DNA of 64,000 nt from Dinoroseobacter sp. Its GTDB lineage: Bacteria; Pseudomonadota; Alphaproteobacteria; Rhodobacterales; Rhodobacteraceae. Both the position numbers and the translations under genes were made by a program. This document shows positions 17,655-26,244 of this stretch, one piece after another (the first letter of the stretch is position 1; each line of letters opens with the position of its first letter). Location of the stretch: contig JASJAW010000040.1 in assembly GCA_030066795.1 (NCBI GenBank), forward strand, positions 1-64,000, given 5' to 3'. Below the pieces are notes generated by a model. It made no database searches. It saw only the letters and a list, made by a program, of their open reading frames with translations, and had not been told where the DNA came from.

Positions 17655-18092
17655 TCAGAAGTCGGCAGCCTCTGCCACGATCTCGGCCAACAAGGCTTCG
17701 ACAATGTCCATCGGCCCTTCCGGGTAGTCACGATACCCTATCGTTACCTTGCCACGGCGTTCGGTGACAAAGATGCCGTAAGGACAATGGGCTATGTTCA
17801 TAGGGTCCATTTCCATGACCTGGCGCGAGACGGCAGCCGAGCAGAAGAGGAAAATTTCCGCTTCCGAAAACAGGTGTTCCTTCCCGCCCACATCTTCGTT
17901 CGTGCGCATAAGCATGTCGCCCACGTGGCTGACGTAATCTATGACCAGACCGCGGTTGATAATGGCGTTCTCGACAGCAAAACGGGCATCCTCGTAAGAC
18001 CCGTTATAGCCAGTTAGGTGAGGGCCATTCGCGAAAGCGGGAAGTGCTAACGCAGCGGAGGCGATCACAGCTCCAAAGATATTGTTTTTCAT
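17655..18092 (-). CDS. Secreted DUF302 protein of the sox locus
   Basis: 145 aa from ATG 18092, directly preceded by GGAGGATTTCTC; a signal peptide (MKNNIFGAVIASAALALPAFA) follows. The remainder (SYEDARFAVENAIINRGLVIDYVSHV and a later FCSAAVSRQVMEMDP…CPYGIFV) matches the DUF302 fold. DUF302 proteins are small periplasmic or cytoplasmic proteins of unknown activity, often next to sulfur-oxidation genes. It is the last leftward gene, downstream of soxF, after a strong stem-loop. A role in sulfur trafficking or cytochrome partner binding is only guessed from context. Confidence 0.8.
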   Translation of the reverse strand: MKNNIFGAVIASAALALPAFANGPHLTGYNGSYEDARFAVENAIINRGLVIDYVSHVGDMLMRTNEDVGGKEHLFSEAEIFLFCSAAVSRQVMEMDPMNIAHCPYGIFVTERRGKVTIGYRDYPEGPMDIVEALLAEIVAEAADF

Positions 18093-18129
18093 GAGAAATC
18101 CTCCTTCTTGCTTATAGCTTGACAGAGGT

Positions 18130-18168
18130 GCGCGCCCCGGGATTTGACCCATGTCAACCGGAGCGCGC
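18130..18168. other. Strong stem-loop between soxF and the DUF302 gene
   Basis: GCGCGCCCCGG (18130-18140) pairs with CCGGAGCGCGC (18158-18168) over 11 bp with one wobble; inside it TTGAC and GTCAA form a second stem. No T-tract follows on the minus strand, so it is more likely an mRNA-stabilising or processing hairpin than an intrinsic terminator. Confidence 0.6.
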
Positions 18169-18179
18169 TAACAGGTTTT

Positions 18180-19445
18180 TTAACCCAACATGTCCGTGGT
18201 GATACCCGTGTACCAACCTTCGCTTTCTTCGTAGGTCGCCTTGCGCACTTCTGCGCTTTCGCCGGTTTCGCTGATGAACCCTTCGACAGATGCGATCTTC
18301 TCGGGTGTCGCCTCGTAAGTCGCCCCCACTTTGACGCCGTCATTCGTTGCGATGAGCGACCAGCATGTGTTGGCATAGCGGGCTGGGAAGACCTTCGATC
18401 CGGTCAACGCACCACGCACAGCGTTCGCACACACCTTCGCCTGGCTGTTTGCCGAGAAACCAGATTTTGGCATGTCACCCTGCTGCGACGCATCGCCCAG
18501 CACGTAGATATCCGCATCGGCCTTTGATGACATATCAGCGGCGTTCACAGGCGCCCAATTGCCATCGGTCACACCGGCCAGTTCTGCAATACGGCCGGCT
18601 TTCATCGCCGGGATCACATTGCAGACGTCTGCGTTTACAACCTCGCCGTCGATTGAAACGGTCATGGCACCTGGGTCGACCTCGACATTACCTCCGCCGA
18701 AGTCTTCTCCGATCCAGTCAACCATTCCCTCGTAGTGGTTCGCCCACCCCTCTTGGAAGAGGCCCATTTTCGAGAATTTCGCTTTGGGATCGGCCACGAT
18801 GATCTTGGCTGTGGGGTTATTCTCTTTCAGGAAATGCGCAACCATCGAGATACGCTCATACGGCCCGGGAGGGCAGCGGTAAGGATTGGGTGGCGCGACC
18901 ATCGCAAATGTTCCGCCCTCCGGCATGGCCTGAAGCTGCGCCTTGAGAAGTTCCGTTTGTGAACCGGCCTTGTACGCATGCGGCATCGCGTTTTGAGCAG
19001 CCAGATTCCAGCCGGGCACTGACCCGTCAACGAAGTCGATCCCGGGCGACAAGATCAGTTTGTCGTACGGAACCGAGCCGCCGCCGGCCAACGCCACTGT
19101 CTTGGCGTCGCGATCGACGCCGACGGCCCAGTCATGCACCACATTCACACCACCTGCGGCCAGACCACCATAGGAATGGGCCAGTTGGTTCATTTCCTTG
19201 AAGCCACCAAGGTAAAGGTTCGAGAAGAAGCAGGTGTAATAAGTACGTGTTGGCTCGATGAGAGTGACGTCGATTTCACCCTTACTGTCCTTTGCAATGT
19301 AGCGGGCCGCGGTTGCACCGCCTGCCCCGCCGCCGATGACGACCACGCGTGGTTTTCCGTGGCTGCCTGCCAGAACCATTGGAGCAGAAAGCGCTGCAGT
19401 GGCCACAGCTGCTGTCCCAAGAAACGTTCTTCTGTTGAGTGGCAT
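18180..19445 (-). CDS. soxF: SoxF, flavocytochrome c sulfide dehydrogenase flavoprotein subunit
   Basis: 421 aa from ATG 19445, which has GGGAGG upstream (a longer frame has no RBS). A Tat signal (LNRRTFLGTAAVATAAL) is followed by a dinucleotide-binding motif GGGAGGATAARY and TCFFSNLYLGG, whose Cys is the usual site of covalent flavin attachment in this family. The C-terminal FCSD domain contains a WSLIATNDGVKVGATY segment. It is a periplasmic FAD protein that oxidises sulfide and passes electrons to its cytochrome partner SoxE, encoded immediately upstream. It boosts Sox activity in Paracoccus. Confidence 0.92.
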   Translation of the reverse strand: MPLNRRTFLGTAAVATAALSAPMVLAGSHGKPRVVVIGGGAGGATAARYIAKDSKGEIDVTLIEPTRTYYTCFFSNLYLGGFKEMNQLAHSYGGLAAGGVNVVHDWAVGVDRDAKTVALAGGGSVPYDKLILSPGIDFVDGSVPGWNLAAQNAMPHAYKAGSQTELLKAQLQAMPEGGTFAMVAPPNPYRCPPGPYERISMVAHFLKENNPTAKIIVADPKAKFSKMGLFQEGWANHYEGMVDWIGEDFGGGNVEVDPGAMTVSIDGEVVNADVCNVIPAMKAGRIAELAGVTDGNWAPVNAADMSSKADADIYVLGDASQQGDMPKSGFSANSQAKVCANAVRGALTGSKVFPARYANTCWSLIATNDGVKVGATYEATPEKIASVEGFISETGESAEVRKATYEESEGWYTGITTDMLG

Positions 19446-19468
19446 TCTTGTCCTCCCTAAATGCACTG

Positions 19469-19840
19469 TCATTCTTCGAGCTGGGCGAAGTATGCCGCAA
19501 GCGATGCGATCTCTTCGTCCCCAAGCCGCCCCGCAACAAGTTGCATGACGGGATTCTCGCGCGTCTTCAATTTGTACTCGTGCATCGCGACCATGAAATA
19601 GATTTCATCCCATTGAGTGATCGACGGTATCCCGTCAAAATCACCGCTGGCTTGGTGGCAAGTGGTGCATTCCCCACTGAGATATGCACCGTATTCTACG
19701 TCACCCGACACCAGAAAAGGTTCGGGGTCCATGCCAAAGTCCTGGGCGATCTTGACTATTTGCTCCTGAGTGTAGTCATCGCTGGCTATTGCCGCGAGAG
19801 GCAACAATGACGCGATCAGAAACGAAAGCCGCCAGGTCAT
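19469..19840 (-). CDS. soxE: SoxE, c-type cytochrome subunit of flavocytochrome c
   Basis: 123 aa with signal peptide (FLIASLLPLAAIA) and one haem c motif CTTCH near residue 58; the distal Met ligand is probably in NPVMQLVAGRL. It is shorter than the dihaem SoxE of Paracoccus, so this is a monohaem form. Its ATG overlaps the soxD stop by 4 bp. It should accept electrons from SoxF in the periplasm. Confidence 0.88.
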   Translation of the reverse strand: MTWRLSFLIASLLPLAAIASDDYTQEQIVKIAQDFGMDPEPFLVSGDVEYGAYLSGECTTCHQASGDFDGIPSITQWDEIYFMVAMHEYKLKTRENPVMQLVAGRLGDEEIASLAAYFAQLEE

Positions 19841-20838
19841 TCACTTACCAGCTCTGTTGACGATGCTGTCTTGACGTTCTCATCCGACAGACTGGTCTCA
19901 TCTTGTCCTGCGGAAAAGACGGGAAGGTCCTCATCGAGTGTGCCCGGGTTCATAACTGAATTGGACCCGCCCTCCGGAGGCGTCTCGACAAGGAAGACGG
20001 AACGCATGGTAACCTCTACCTGCTCCTTGCAGTTTTCCATACAAGGTTCGGAACTCCACTCCGAGTATTCCAGCTCGGGCCTATCATCGACAACAAAACC
20101 GTCCGTATTGTGCATCTCGAAATCAGCGAAGTTCTCGTGGCTGAGCTCAAAATCATCATCCACGAGATCGTTAGAGTACAGGATATATGCAACGATAGCG
20201 TATGTTTCGTCTGCACTCAAAGTGCCCGCCAACCCGAACGGCATGGAACGGTGAATGTAGTCCCAAACCGTTGAGAGATACGGCCAATAACTGCCCACTG
20301 TCTTTACGGGATCCTCGTCCGCCAGCGTGTCAAATCCGCCGGCCAATACGGGCCAGTTATCAACACCTTCGGCAAAGTCGCCGTGACAAGAGGCACAGGC
20401 ATCGACGAAGACTTCCTCGCCTGTCCAAACGTCGCCTTTGCCTTCCGGAAGACCGCGCCCGTCCGGAAGAACATCCACGTCCCAAGCAGCAATCTCAGCG
20501 TCATGCGCTGGTCGCCCCAATCCGTAGGCTGCCGCAGCTATGGGAGCAGGTTCGGTCAGCGAATTACCACCACTCTTGGGCTTTTTCGCCTCCGCCTGCA
20601 TCAACGCCACCTGAGCTTCCAGCTGCGACGCGCGCTCGGTTGCGCTTGCGGCCTCGGCCTGAGAGGCCTTGGCGAGCGCTGTTGCGCTTGTTGCATGCGC
20701 ATCCAGTTGTTCCATGCGTTTTTCCAACGATGCGATCTTGTCATCGCCGTAAAAGCTCATCGCGATCCCGAAGGCTGCGCCCAGCATGATCCCGGTGCCT
20801 CCCAACGCAGGGAGGAGATAATCAAGAGACTTCGACAT
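19837..20838 (-). CDS. soxD: SoxD, c-type cytochrome of sulfane dehydrogenase SoxCD
   Basis: 333 aa. An N-terminal membrane-anchor or uncleaved signal (residues ~8-30) is followed by an Ala/Glu-rich coiled coil (~35-85), then the cytochrome domain with CASCH near residue 148 and a Met ligand region (MPFGLAGTLSADE). A CMENC pair near residue 265 has no His after it, so it is not a second haem site; it may form a disulfide. SoxCD oxidises the sulfane sulfur on SoxY with release of six electrons; SoxD takes the electrons from the Mo centre of SoxC. The start overlaps the end of soxC by 17 bp. Confidence 0.9.
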   Translation of the reverse strand: MSKSLDYLLPALGGTGIMLGAAFGIAMSFYGDDKIASLEKRMEQLDAHATSATALAKASQAEAASATERASQLEAQVALMQAEAKKPKSGGNSLTEPAPIAAAAYGLGRPAHDAEIAAWDVDVLPDGRGLPEGKGDVWTGEEVFVDACASCHGDFAEGVDNWPVLAGGFDTLADEDPVKTVGSYWPYLSTVWDYIHRSMPFGLAGTLSADETYAIVAYILYSNDLVDDDFELSHENFADFEMHNTDGFVVDDRPELEYSEWSSEPCMENCKEQVEVTMRSVFLVETPPEGGSNSVMNPGTLDEDLPVFSAGQDETSLSDENVKTASSTELVSE

Positions 20839-22084
20839 TTTCGGCGATCCCTTCTGCGTTCACGTACCAGGTCTGGATACAGTTATTGTGGTAGACGGCA
20901 TTCTCGCCGCGCATTTCGCGTAGTTGGTCTTTGGTCGGCTGAACATAGCCGGTCTCGTCCATTGCGCGGGCCTGAAGCAGCATCGGCTCACCATCCCAGT
21001 CAACGTCCAAGTAGAAGCGCGTCAGCGCCTTTGTGTCACCCTGCTTGCCCAGGCGCGCCGTTTCCCAGGTGATTCCGCCATCGCGGGAGACATCCACACG
21101 TGTGATCTGGCCATGTCCGGACCAAGCCAGACCCGAGATCACCAAAGGACCCGGCCCGTGCTTGATCGGCATCTGGGGCGACGGCGATGTGATGACCGAT
21201 TTGGCGTCCATTACCCACGTCCACTTCCGGGCAGTGCCGTCCTCGTAGACGTCGGTGTATTTCGAGGTTTCCTCGCGGCTTTCGACGGCCATGTCGGTTA
21301 CTTCGATCCGACGCAGCCACTTGACCCACATATTGCCCTCCCAGCCCGGCACAACGAGGCGGACCGGATAACCGTGCTCCATCCGCAGCGCTTCCCCGTT
21401 GGCTTTGAAGGCCACCAGAACGTCATCCAAGGCTTTTTCCATCGGGATCGAGCGACCATTGGAGGAGGCATCAGCACCTTCCACGTAGACCCATTTGTCC
21501 GATGAGATGTCAGCGCCTGCCTCTTTCAGAAGGGTCCGGAGCGGCACGCCGGTATATTCCATATTGTGGATCATACCGTGGGTGAATTGTACGCCATTGA
21601 GCTGAGCCCCGGCCCATTCCATCCCTGTGTTTGCCGCGCATTCGCAGAAATAGACGTGATTTTCACGGGGGAAGCGCTCGATGTCGTCATAGGTGAAAAC
21701 CAGCGGTCGATCGACCAGACCGTTGATCATCAGTCTGTAGTCTTCCTTGCGCAGTTCAATCGCACCGGAATGATGCCGCTCAAAAGCGCAGCCCTGCGGC
21801 GTGATCGTCCCATCGAGCGCATGGATTGGCGTAAAGTTGATCGACGAAATCGGCGACGCTGTCAGCCACTCCACATTCCGGCGAACTACATGGCTCTCGA
21901 AACTGATCGGCATGCCATAGGGCGTCGCATCAACGCCTTCGCCTGTATAGGAAGCCCAGTCCTGAAGTTCAGTGATCAGTGGTTCCGGCCCTTCGGCTGC
22001 GGCCGCGCCTGCCACGGACCCTGCAGCCACGGCTGCGCTGCCTCTCAGGAAGGCTCGCCGGGACGGTTTGAAAATCTCATCCAT
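20822..22084 (-). CDS. soxC: SoxC, molybdopterin sulfane dehydrogenase subunit
   Basis: 420 aa, Tat signal (KPSRRAFLRGSAAVAAGS). It belongs to the sulfite-oxidase family: the Mo-ligating Cys lies in VYFCECAANTG (about residue 150), followed by the NGVQFTHGMIHNMEYTGVPL region and the dimerisation domain (GPGPLVISGLAWSGHGQITRVDVS). In Sox it acts with SoxD on SoxY-bound sulfane sulfur rather than on free sulfite. GGAG lies 10 bases before the ATG. The presence of soxCD implies complete oxidation of thiosulfate to sulfate without sulfur globules. Confidence 0.94.
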   Translation of the reverse strand: MDEIFKPSRRAFLRGSAAVAAGSVAGAAAAEGPEPLITELQDWASYTGEGVDATPYGMPISFESHVVRRNVEWLTASPISSINFTPIHALDGTITPQGCAFERHHSGAIELRKEDYRLMINGLVDRPLVFTYDDIERFPRENHVYFCECAANTGMEWAGAQLNGVQFTHGMIHNMEYTGVPLRTLLKEAGADISSDKWVYVEGADASSNGRSIPMEKALDDVLVAFKANGEALRMEHGYPVRLVVPGWEGNMWVKWLRRIEVTDMAVESREETSKYTDVYEDGTARKWTWVMDAKSVITSPSPQMPIKHGPGPLVISGLAWSGHGQITRVDVSRDGGITWETARLGKQGDTKALTRFYLDVDWDGEPMLLQARAMDETGYVQPTKDQLREMRGENAVYHNNCIQTWYVNAEGIAENVEVS

Positions 22085-22106
22085 GTCTTGAGGTCTCCTG
22101 TTTTAC

Positions 22107-23804
22107 TTAGACGCCAACCACGTCGACGCTGTTGTTTTCCTGAAGGGAAACAGTCCCGAGCTTGCGGATGTGGCTTTCCACCACATCCCAGATCTGCGGC
22201 CCTTCCGTACCTTCATTTACGCTGGCCCAACCGGCGACGACGTAAGACCGCGCCGGGTCTATCGGCTCCCCGGACTTCAGAAGTGTCATGTTCGAAATGC
22301 GCTCACCCTGAGGCTTCGAAACGTCGATGCGGTAGCCGAGGCCGCCGGTGCGCACCATGTCCCCGCCCTGCTGGTAGTAGGGATCGGGATTGAAGATGTT
22401 GTCGGCGACATCCTCCAGAACAACTTTGAGGAACGCGCCGTCCATCTCCGTACGGTAGGCTTCGCCGTAGCTCATCGACGTCACGCCAAAGATATCTTCG
22501 CGTGTAATGTCCTGCCCGGGGATCAGAGATGGCCCCCAGCGCACGCCGGGGCTCAGCGCAATCTCCGCGTCTCTCTCTCTGATAAGCGCATCACAAATCA
22601 GATCGTCCCAGGAGCCGTTGAAGTTCCCGCGACGGTACAGAAGGCTATCGGTTTGGCCGATGACCTCCGTCATTTCCGAGAGATAAGGTGCGCGTTCGGC
22701 ATCGATCACCGCCGCCATTTCGGCATCTGGCGTGATCACATCCGAGAAGATCGGAATCAACTTTGTTCGATAGCCCATCATGCGGCCGTCGCGAATATCG
22801 AGATCCACGCGGCTCACGAACTTCCCGTTCGACCCTGACGGCACAAGGATCGTTTCCCCAACCACAACGGGTTCCGGCAGTGCATCATGGGTGTGTCCGG
22901 ACAGGATCACGTCGATCCCGGGCACCACGCTCGCCATCTTCTTGTCGACGTCAAAACCGTTGTGGCTCAGGACAACAACACATTCGGCGCCCGCGGCGCG
23001 CACTTCTTCGACCATTGCGGCCATGTTCTCGTCCCGGATACCGAAAGAGAATTCCGGGAACATCCAACGCGGGTTGGCGATCGGCATATACGGAAAGGCC
23101 TGACCGATCACGGCAATCTTGGTGCCGCCACGTTCGAACATCTTGTAGGGCGGGAAGAGTTCCGTCGGCTCGTCCCATTCTGCATCAAAAATATTCTGGC
23201 CAAGCGCAGCAAACGGAAGCTGCTCAACCAACTCCTGTACCCTTTCGCTGCCCAACGTGAATTCCCAATGGAAGGTCATCGCATCAGGAGCCAGTGCATT
23301 CATGACATTGAACATGTCCTGCGCCTGCGTCTTCCATGTGGTGTACGAGCCATGCCACGTATCCCCACCATCAAGCAGGATCGCATCCGGCCGGTCCGCG
23401 CGAATGGCCTTGATCACGGTTGCGACGCGATCAAGGCCACCAACGCGACCATAGCTCTGTGCGAGGGAGGAAAAGTCGCCAGAGCTCAGGGCATAGTGGC
23501 TTGGGCTGCCATCGGCGATTCCGTAAAGTTTGCGGAACTCTGCGCCTGTGACATGCGGCACTGCGCCGTTGTTCTCACCAACTCCGATATTGATCGATGG
23601 TTCGCGGAAATAGATCGGCTTCAGTTGGCCGTGGATATCCGTGATGTGGATCAGGGACACATTGCCGAAGGTTTCAAACTCCAACAACTGCTCTTGTGTG
23701 AGCGTTTGTTGCGCAGCCAAACGGGCCCAGTTGCCGAAACCGGAAGCGCCGACGATAGCCGAAGCGGCCATGCCCACTTGAAGAAAATCGCGACGCGAAA
23801 TCAT
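22107..23804 (-). CDS. soxB: SoxB, SoxYZ thiosulfohydrolase
   Basis: 565 aa, Tat signal (MISRRDFLQVGMAASAI). The di-manganese 5'-nucleotidase-like site is clear: DIHGQLKP near residue 56, GGDTWHG near 145, SHNGFD near 280 and SGHTHDALP near 307. A C-terminal 5'-nucleotidase domain follows. SoxB hydrolyses the terminal sulfone group of SoxY-bound thiosulfate as sulfate, in the periplasm. It is separated from soxA by ~90 bp that contain two inverted repeats, so its expression may be tuned apart from soxXYZA. GAGGAG precedes the ATG. Confidence 0.95.
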   Translation of the reverse strand: MISRRDFLQVGMAASAIVGASGFGNWARLAAQQTLTQEQLLEFETFGNVSLIHITDIHGQLKPIYFREPSINIGVGENNGAVPHVTGAEFRKLYGIADGSPSHYALSSGDFSSLAQSYGRVGGLDRVATVIKAIRADRPDAILLDGGDTWHGSYTTWKTQAQDMFNVMNALAPDAMTFHWEFTLGSERVQELVEQLPFAALGQNIFDAEWDEPTELFPPYKMFERGGTKIAVIGQAFPYMPIANPRWMFPEFSFGIRDENMAAMVEEVRAAGAECVVVLSHNGFDVDKKMASVVPGIDVILSGHTHDALPEPVVVGETILVPSGSNGKFVSRVDLDIRDGRMMGYRTKLIPIFSDVITPDAEMAAVIDAERAPYLSEMTEVIGQTDSLLYRRGNFNGSWDDLICDALIRERDAEIALSPGVRWGPSLIPGQDITREDIFGVTSMSYGEAYRTEMDGAFLKVVLEDVADNIFNPDPYYQQGGDMVRTGGLGYRIDVSKPQGERISNMTLLKSGEPIDPARSYVVAGWASVNEGTEGPQIWDVVESHIRKLGTVSLQENNSVDVVGV

Positions 23805-23826
23805 TTCACAGAGGCTCCTCTAGACA

Positions 23827-23853
23827 TATGCGCATACTTGAATGTTGCGCATA
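23827..23853. repeat. 8-bp inverted repeat upstream of soxB
   Basis: TATGCGCA (23827-23834) and TGCGCATA (23846-23853) are exact inverted copies separated by 11 bp, 22 bp before the soxB start codon. Either a protein-binding site or an RNA hairpin that could affect soxB translation. Confidence 0.55.
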
Positions 23854-23860
23854 AAATAGT

Positions 23861-23885
23861 GGGCCCCGCGGTAACCACGGAGCCC
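23861..23885 (-). terminator. Hairpin after soxA, partial terminator or mRNA-stability element
   Basis: On the minus strand GGGCTCCGTGG and CCGCGGGGCCC form an 11-bp stem (two G-U pairs) around a TTA loop, eight bases after the soxA stop. It is followed by ACTATTTTATG, an interrupted T-tract. It probably lets part of the transcripts end after soxXYZA, or protects their 3' ends. Confidence 0.6.
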
Positions 23886-23893
23886 TTACCTGA

Positions 23894-24745
23894 TCAGTTC
23901 CTGACCGACGGTCCCTCTACACTCAAACCATTGCCACGAGATGCGACGTAAAGTTCCAGCGCGATGAACTCGGCTGAGCCCGGCGAGAAGGTCTCGGCCC
24001 GCGTGTCCCGCACGCAGCCTTTGAAGCGGGCGTGAACAGAGTTAAGCTTGGTATTCTTGAGCCGATACGTTGGAAACCCGTTGATCTGGCCTTGGCTCAG
24101 ATGATCGGCGCGGATCATCATGCCGTAGCTGTCTTCATGGCAATTGGCGCAGGACAATTCGAGTTGACCAGTCCGTGTGTAATAGAGCTCTTTGCCTTGC
24201 TCCCATGTGGACTGCGCCGGTCCGTCAATGGCTACATTGACAGGCATGCCACGTGACACCGACGAGATAAGCGCGACCATGTCCGTCATATCGCTGCCAG
24301 TGTACTTCCACTTTTCAGCGCCCATACGGGTCTCACGGCAGTTGTTGACCTCCATTTCCAAGGTGGTCACCATGCCCTTCTCTTCGTTCCACTTCGGATA
24401 GACGGCGCGGACGCCTGCCATCTCTTCGGAAGCGCCGTGGCAGCTGGCGCAGGATTTCCCTTCCGACCCGTCAGCTGTTTCCCAATCTACCAGCGCGTTT
24501 TCGACACCCAGCATGCCCGGATTGTCGAAATCATCCATTTGAACTGCTTGCGTTTCGTCGGAACGGAAGCGCCAGCCGGAATAGATCGTTTTGACGTTCG
24601 CCATGTGCTCTGGGGCAGCGGTCTCGGTCACAATCGCGATTTCGCCATTGATCGTCAGTTGATCTTCATCAGGGCCGGCCCAAGCCGCGCCACCAACAAC
24701 ACTCATAGCTGCAAAGAGACCAATCATCTTTGATTTTTGCTGCAC
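23894..24745 (-). CDS. soxA: SoxA, dihaem cytochrome of the thiosulfate-binding SoxAX complex
   Basis: 283 aa from GTG 24745, which sits seven bases after GGGAGG; an ATG eight codons upstream has no RBS. A signal peptide ends near AAWA. Two haem motifs are present, CASCH and CANCH, and the conserved Cys ligand that carries the persulfide lies in FKGCVRDTRAE near the C-terminus. SoxAX joins thiosulfate oxidatively to the Cys of SoxY. It lies between soxZ and soxB. Confidence 0.93.
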   Translation of the reverse strand: MQQKSKMIGLFAAMSVVGGAAWAGPDEDQLTINGEIAIVTETAAPEHMANVKTIYSGWRFRSDETQAVQMDDFDNPGMLGVENALVDWETADGSEGKSCASCHGASEEMAGVRAVYPKWNEEKGMVTTLEMEVNNCRETRMGAEKWKYTGSDMTDMVALISSVSRGMPVNVAIDGPAQSTWEQGKELYYTRTGQLELSCANCHEDSYGMMIRADHLSQGQINGFPTYRLKNTKLNSVHARFKGCVRDTRAETFSPGSAEFIALELYVASRGNGLSVEGPSVRN

Positions 24746-24787
24746 GTCATTCCTCCCTGGTAAACGCATTGGCTTGCTGACTTGCGC

Positions 24788-25117
24788 TCAGCTGACGGTG
24801 ATCTGCTTCGTTGTTTCGTAGACGTCGCCGTCATCATCGTACCAAGTGAACTTGAACTCACCGGCCTCTGGCACAACCGCTTCGAATTCAAAGTAAGGGT
24901 TGGTCGAAATTGCGGGCTCGAGCGTCACGTCGATCACGTTCTGACCATTGAAGTCAGCCGTGAAGCGATTGATGATTGAGCGAGGAATGATGTTCCCGTC
25001 GCTGTCTTTACGCTGACCGCTTTCCATCTTGTGGCTGATCAACGTTTTGATGGTGACAGTTCCACCGGCGGAAGCCGACTTCGGGACCTTGACGCGTGGT
25101 TTCACACCAGATGCCAT
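24788..25117 (-). CDS. soxZ: SoxZ, sulfur-carrier complex subunit
   Basis: 109 aa, no signal peptide, immunoglobulin-like beta protein with the typical PRVKVPKSASAGGTVTIKTLISH start and NRFTADFNG motif. It pairs with SoxY and is exported with it through the Tat signal of SoxY. AGGAGAG precedes the ATG. Confidence 0.93.
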   Translation of the reverse strand: MASGVKPRVKVPKSASAGGTVTIKTLISHKMESGQRKDSDGNIIPRSIINRFTADFNGQNVIDVTLEPAISTNPYFEFEAVVPEAGEFKFTWYDDDGDVYETTKQITVS

Positions 25118-25170
25118 GATGTCTCTCCTGATAGTCTTGCCCGGACCAAAGCGGGCAGAGTTGATTGAAA

Positions 25171-25593
25171 TCAGCCGCCGCAGCCGCCGATGGTCACTTT
25201 CACTTCGGCCTTAGCCATCTGGAACGAGCCGTCTTCCATCTTGGCAACGGCAACCACGTTCTGCGTCTTGGCGAGGCGAATACGAGTAGAGGCGCTGCGC
25301 GATGCGCTGAGCGGGCCAAACTTGAACGTTGCAACGTTGGGGACCGGGTTACCGTCTGCAAAAAGGGTGATTTCAACGGCCCCCGGTGCATCCACTCCGA
25401 CCGGAACCGTGTTGCCGTTTTCAGCGATCTCCGGTGCGATGATCGTCACCGAACCTTCACCCATATCCGCCCCACCGGTAAGGGCCGAAATGGCCTCTTC
25501 TGTGAGGTTTGCAAACGCGGGAAGGCTCGACAGACTCGCCAGGGCGAGCGTGCCGGAGCCGATTGCGAGGATCTTTCGCCGTGTCAGTTCCAT
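25171..25593 (-). CDS. soxY: SoxY, substrate carrier of the Sox system
   Basis: 140 aa from ATG 25593, with GGAG six bases upstream (the alternative ATG four codons earlier lacks one). A Tat signal (MELTRRKILAIGSG) is followed by the carrier domain and the C-terminal swinging arm GGCGG, whose Cys binds the sulfur intermediates. It is co-transcribed with soxX upstream and soxZ downstream. Confidence 0.94.
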   Translation of the reverse strand: MELTRRKILAIGSGTLALASLSSLPAFANLTEEAISALTGGADMGEGSVTIIAPEIAENGNTVPVGVDAPGAVEITLFADGNPVPNVATFKFGPLSASRSASTRIRLAKTQNVVAVAKMEDGSFQMAKAEVKVTIGGCGG

Positions 25594-25615
25594 CGTGAAC
25601 TCCATGATTTGAAGG

Positions 25616-26092
25616 TCATTCTTCCTTCAGTGTTACAAGGTATGCGACGACATCTTCGATTTGCTGCGCCGTCAACAAAGGCTGCACCTCTCCGTCGCCA
25701 TGTGCTTTCCCCGTATAGGCATCGCCCAAACGAACAAACCCTTCGGTTTTGTAGAACGAGGGCATCCGGCTTTCGGGGAACATGAGTTTGGCGTTCGCCA
25801 CGATACCGCGCAGCTCAGGCACCGACCAGCGGTCCGCAACGCCATCCAGAGTTGGCCCGATCTCTCCGTGAAATGGCAAATGCGCCAGATTGGTGACCTG
25901 GTGGCATGCGATACAGTTTCCTGCACCTTTGTTCATGATCTCCGCACCAGCTGCCGGATCTCCGGCCTGCCCTGAGAGCGACACCTCCACAGCGCCGTCA
26001 ACAAACACCACTTCAGTCGGCTTTACCGCTTCTGCCAGTGCGGTGGTTGCTGCGAAAACAGCAGCGACACCGAGTCCCAAACCGTAATTCAT
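25616..26092 (-). CDS. soxX: SoxX, monohaem cytochrome of SoxAX
   Basis: 158 aa, signal peptide (AAVFAATTALA) and one haem motif CIACH near residue 63, with a Met ligand in ESRMPSFY. It forms the SoxAX complex with SoxA and passes the electrons from thiosulfate coupling to soluble cytochromes. It is the first gene of the structural unit XYZA. GGGAGGGCAC precedes the ATG, and a SoxR-type operator lies ~75 bp upstream. Confidence 0.93.
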   Translation of the reverse strand: MNYGLGLGVAAVFAATTALAEAVKPTEVVFVDGAVEVSLSGQAGDPAAGAEIMNKGAGNCIACHQVTNLAHLPFHGEIGPTLDGVADRWSVPELRGIVANAKLMFPESRMPSFYKTEGFVRLGDAYTGKAHGDGEVQPLLTAQQIEDVVAYLVTLKEE

Positions 26093-26168
26093 GTGCCCTC
26101 CCTAGGTCGAATCCGTGCCTTGGCTTCACTGCACACTACGGCACACAATCGCGTTGACGCAACAACAA

Positions 26169-26184
26169 ATTCAACTAAGTGAAT
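26169..26184. promoter_or_regulatory. Candidate SoxR operator in front of soxXYZA
   Basis: ATTC-AACTAAGT-GAAT is an exact match to ATTC-N8-GAAT. It lies in the 152-bp gap between soxW and soxX, 77 bp upstream of the soxX ATG. I cannot place -35/-10 boxes with confidence. Confidence 0.6.
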
Positions 26185-26244
26185 TTTTTAATCTGTTCGC
26201 GGGCGCAGCAAACTGAATAGGTATCTTTTGCACCTGCGGCACGA

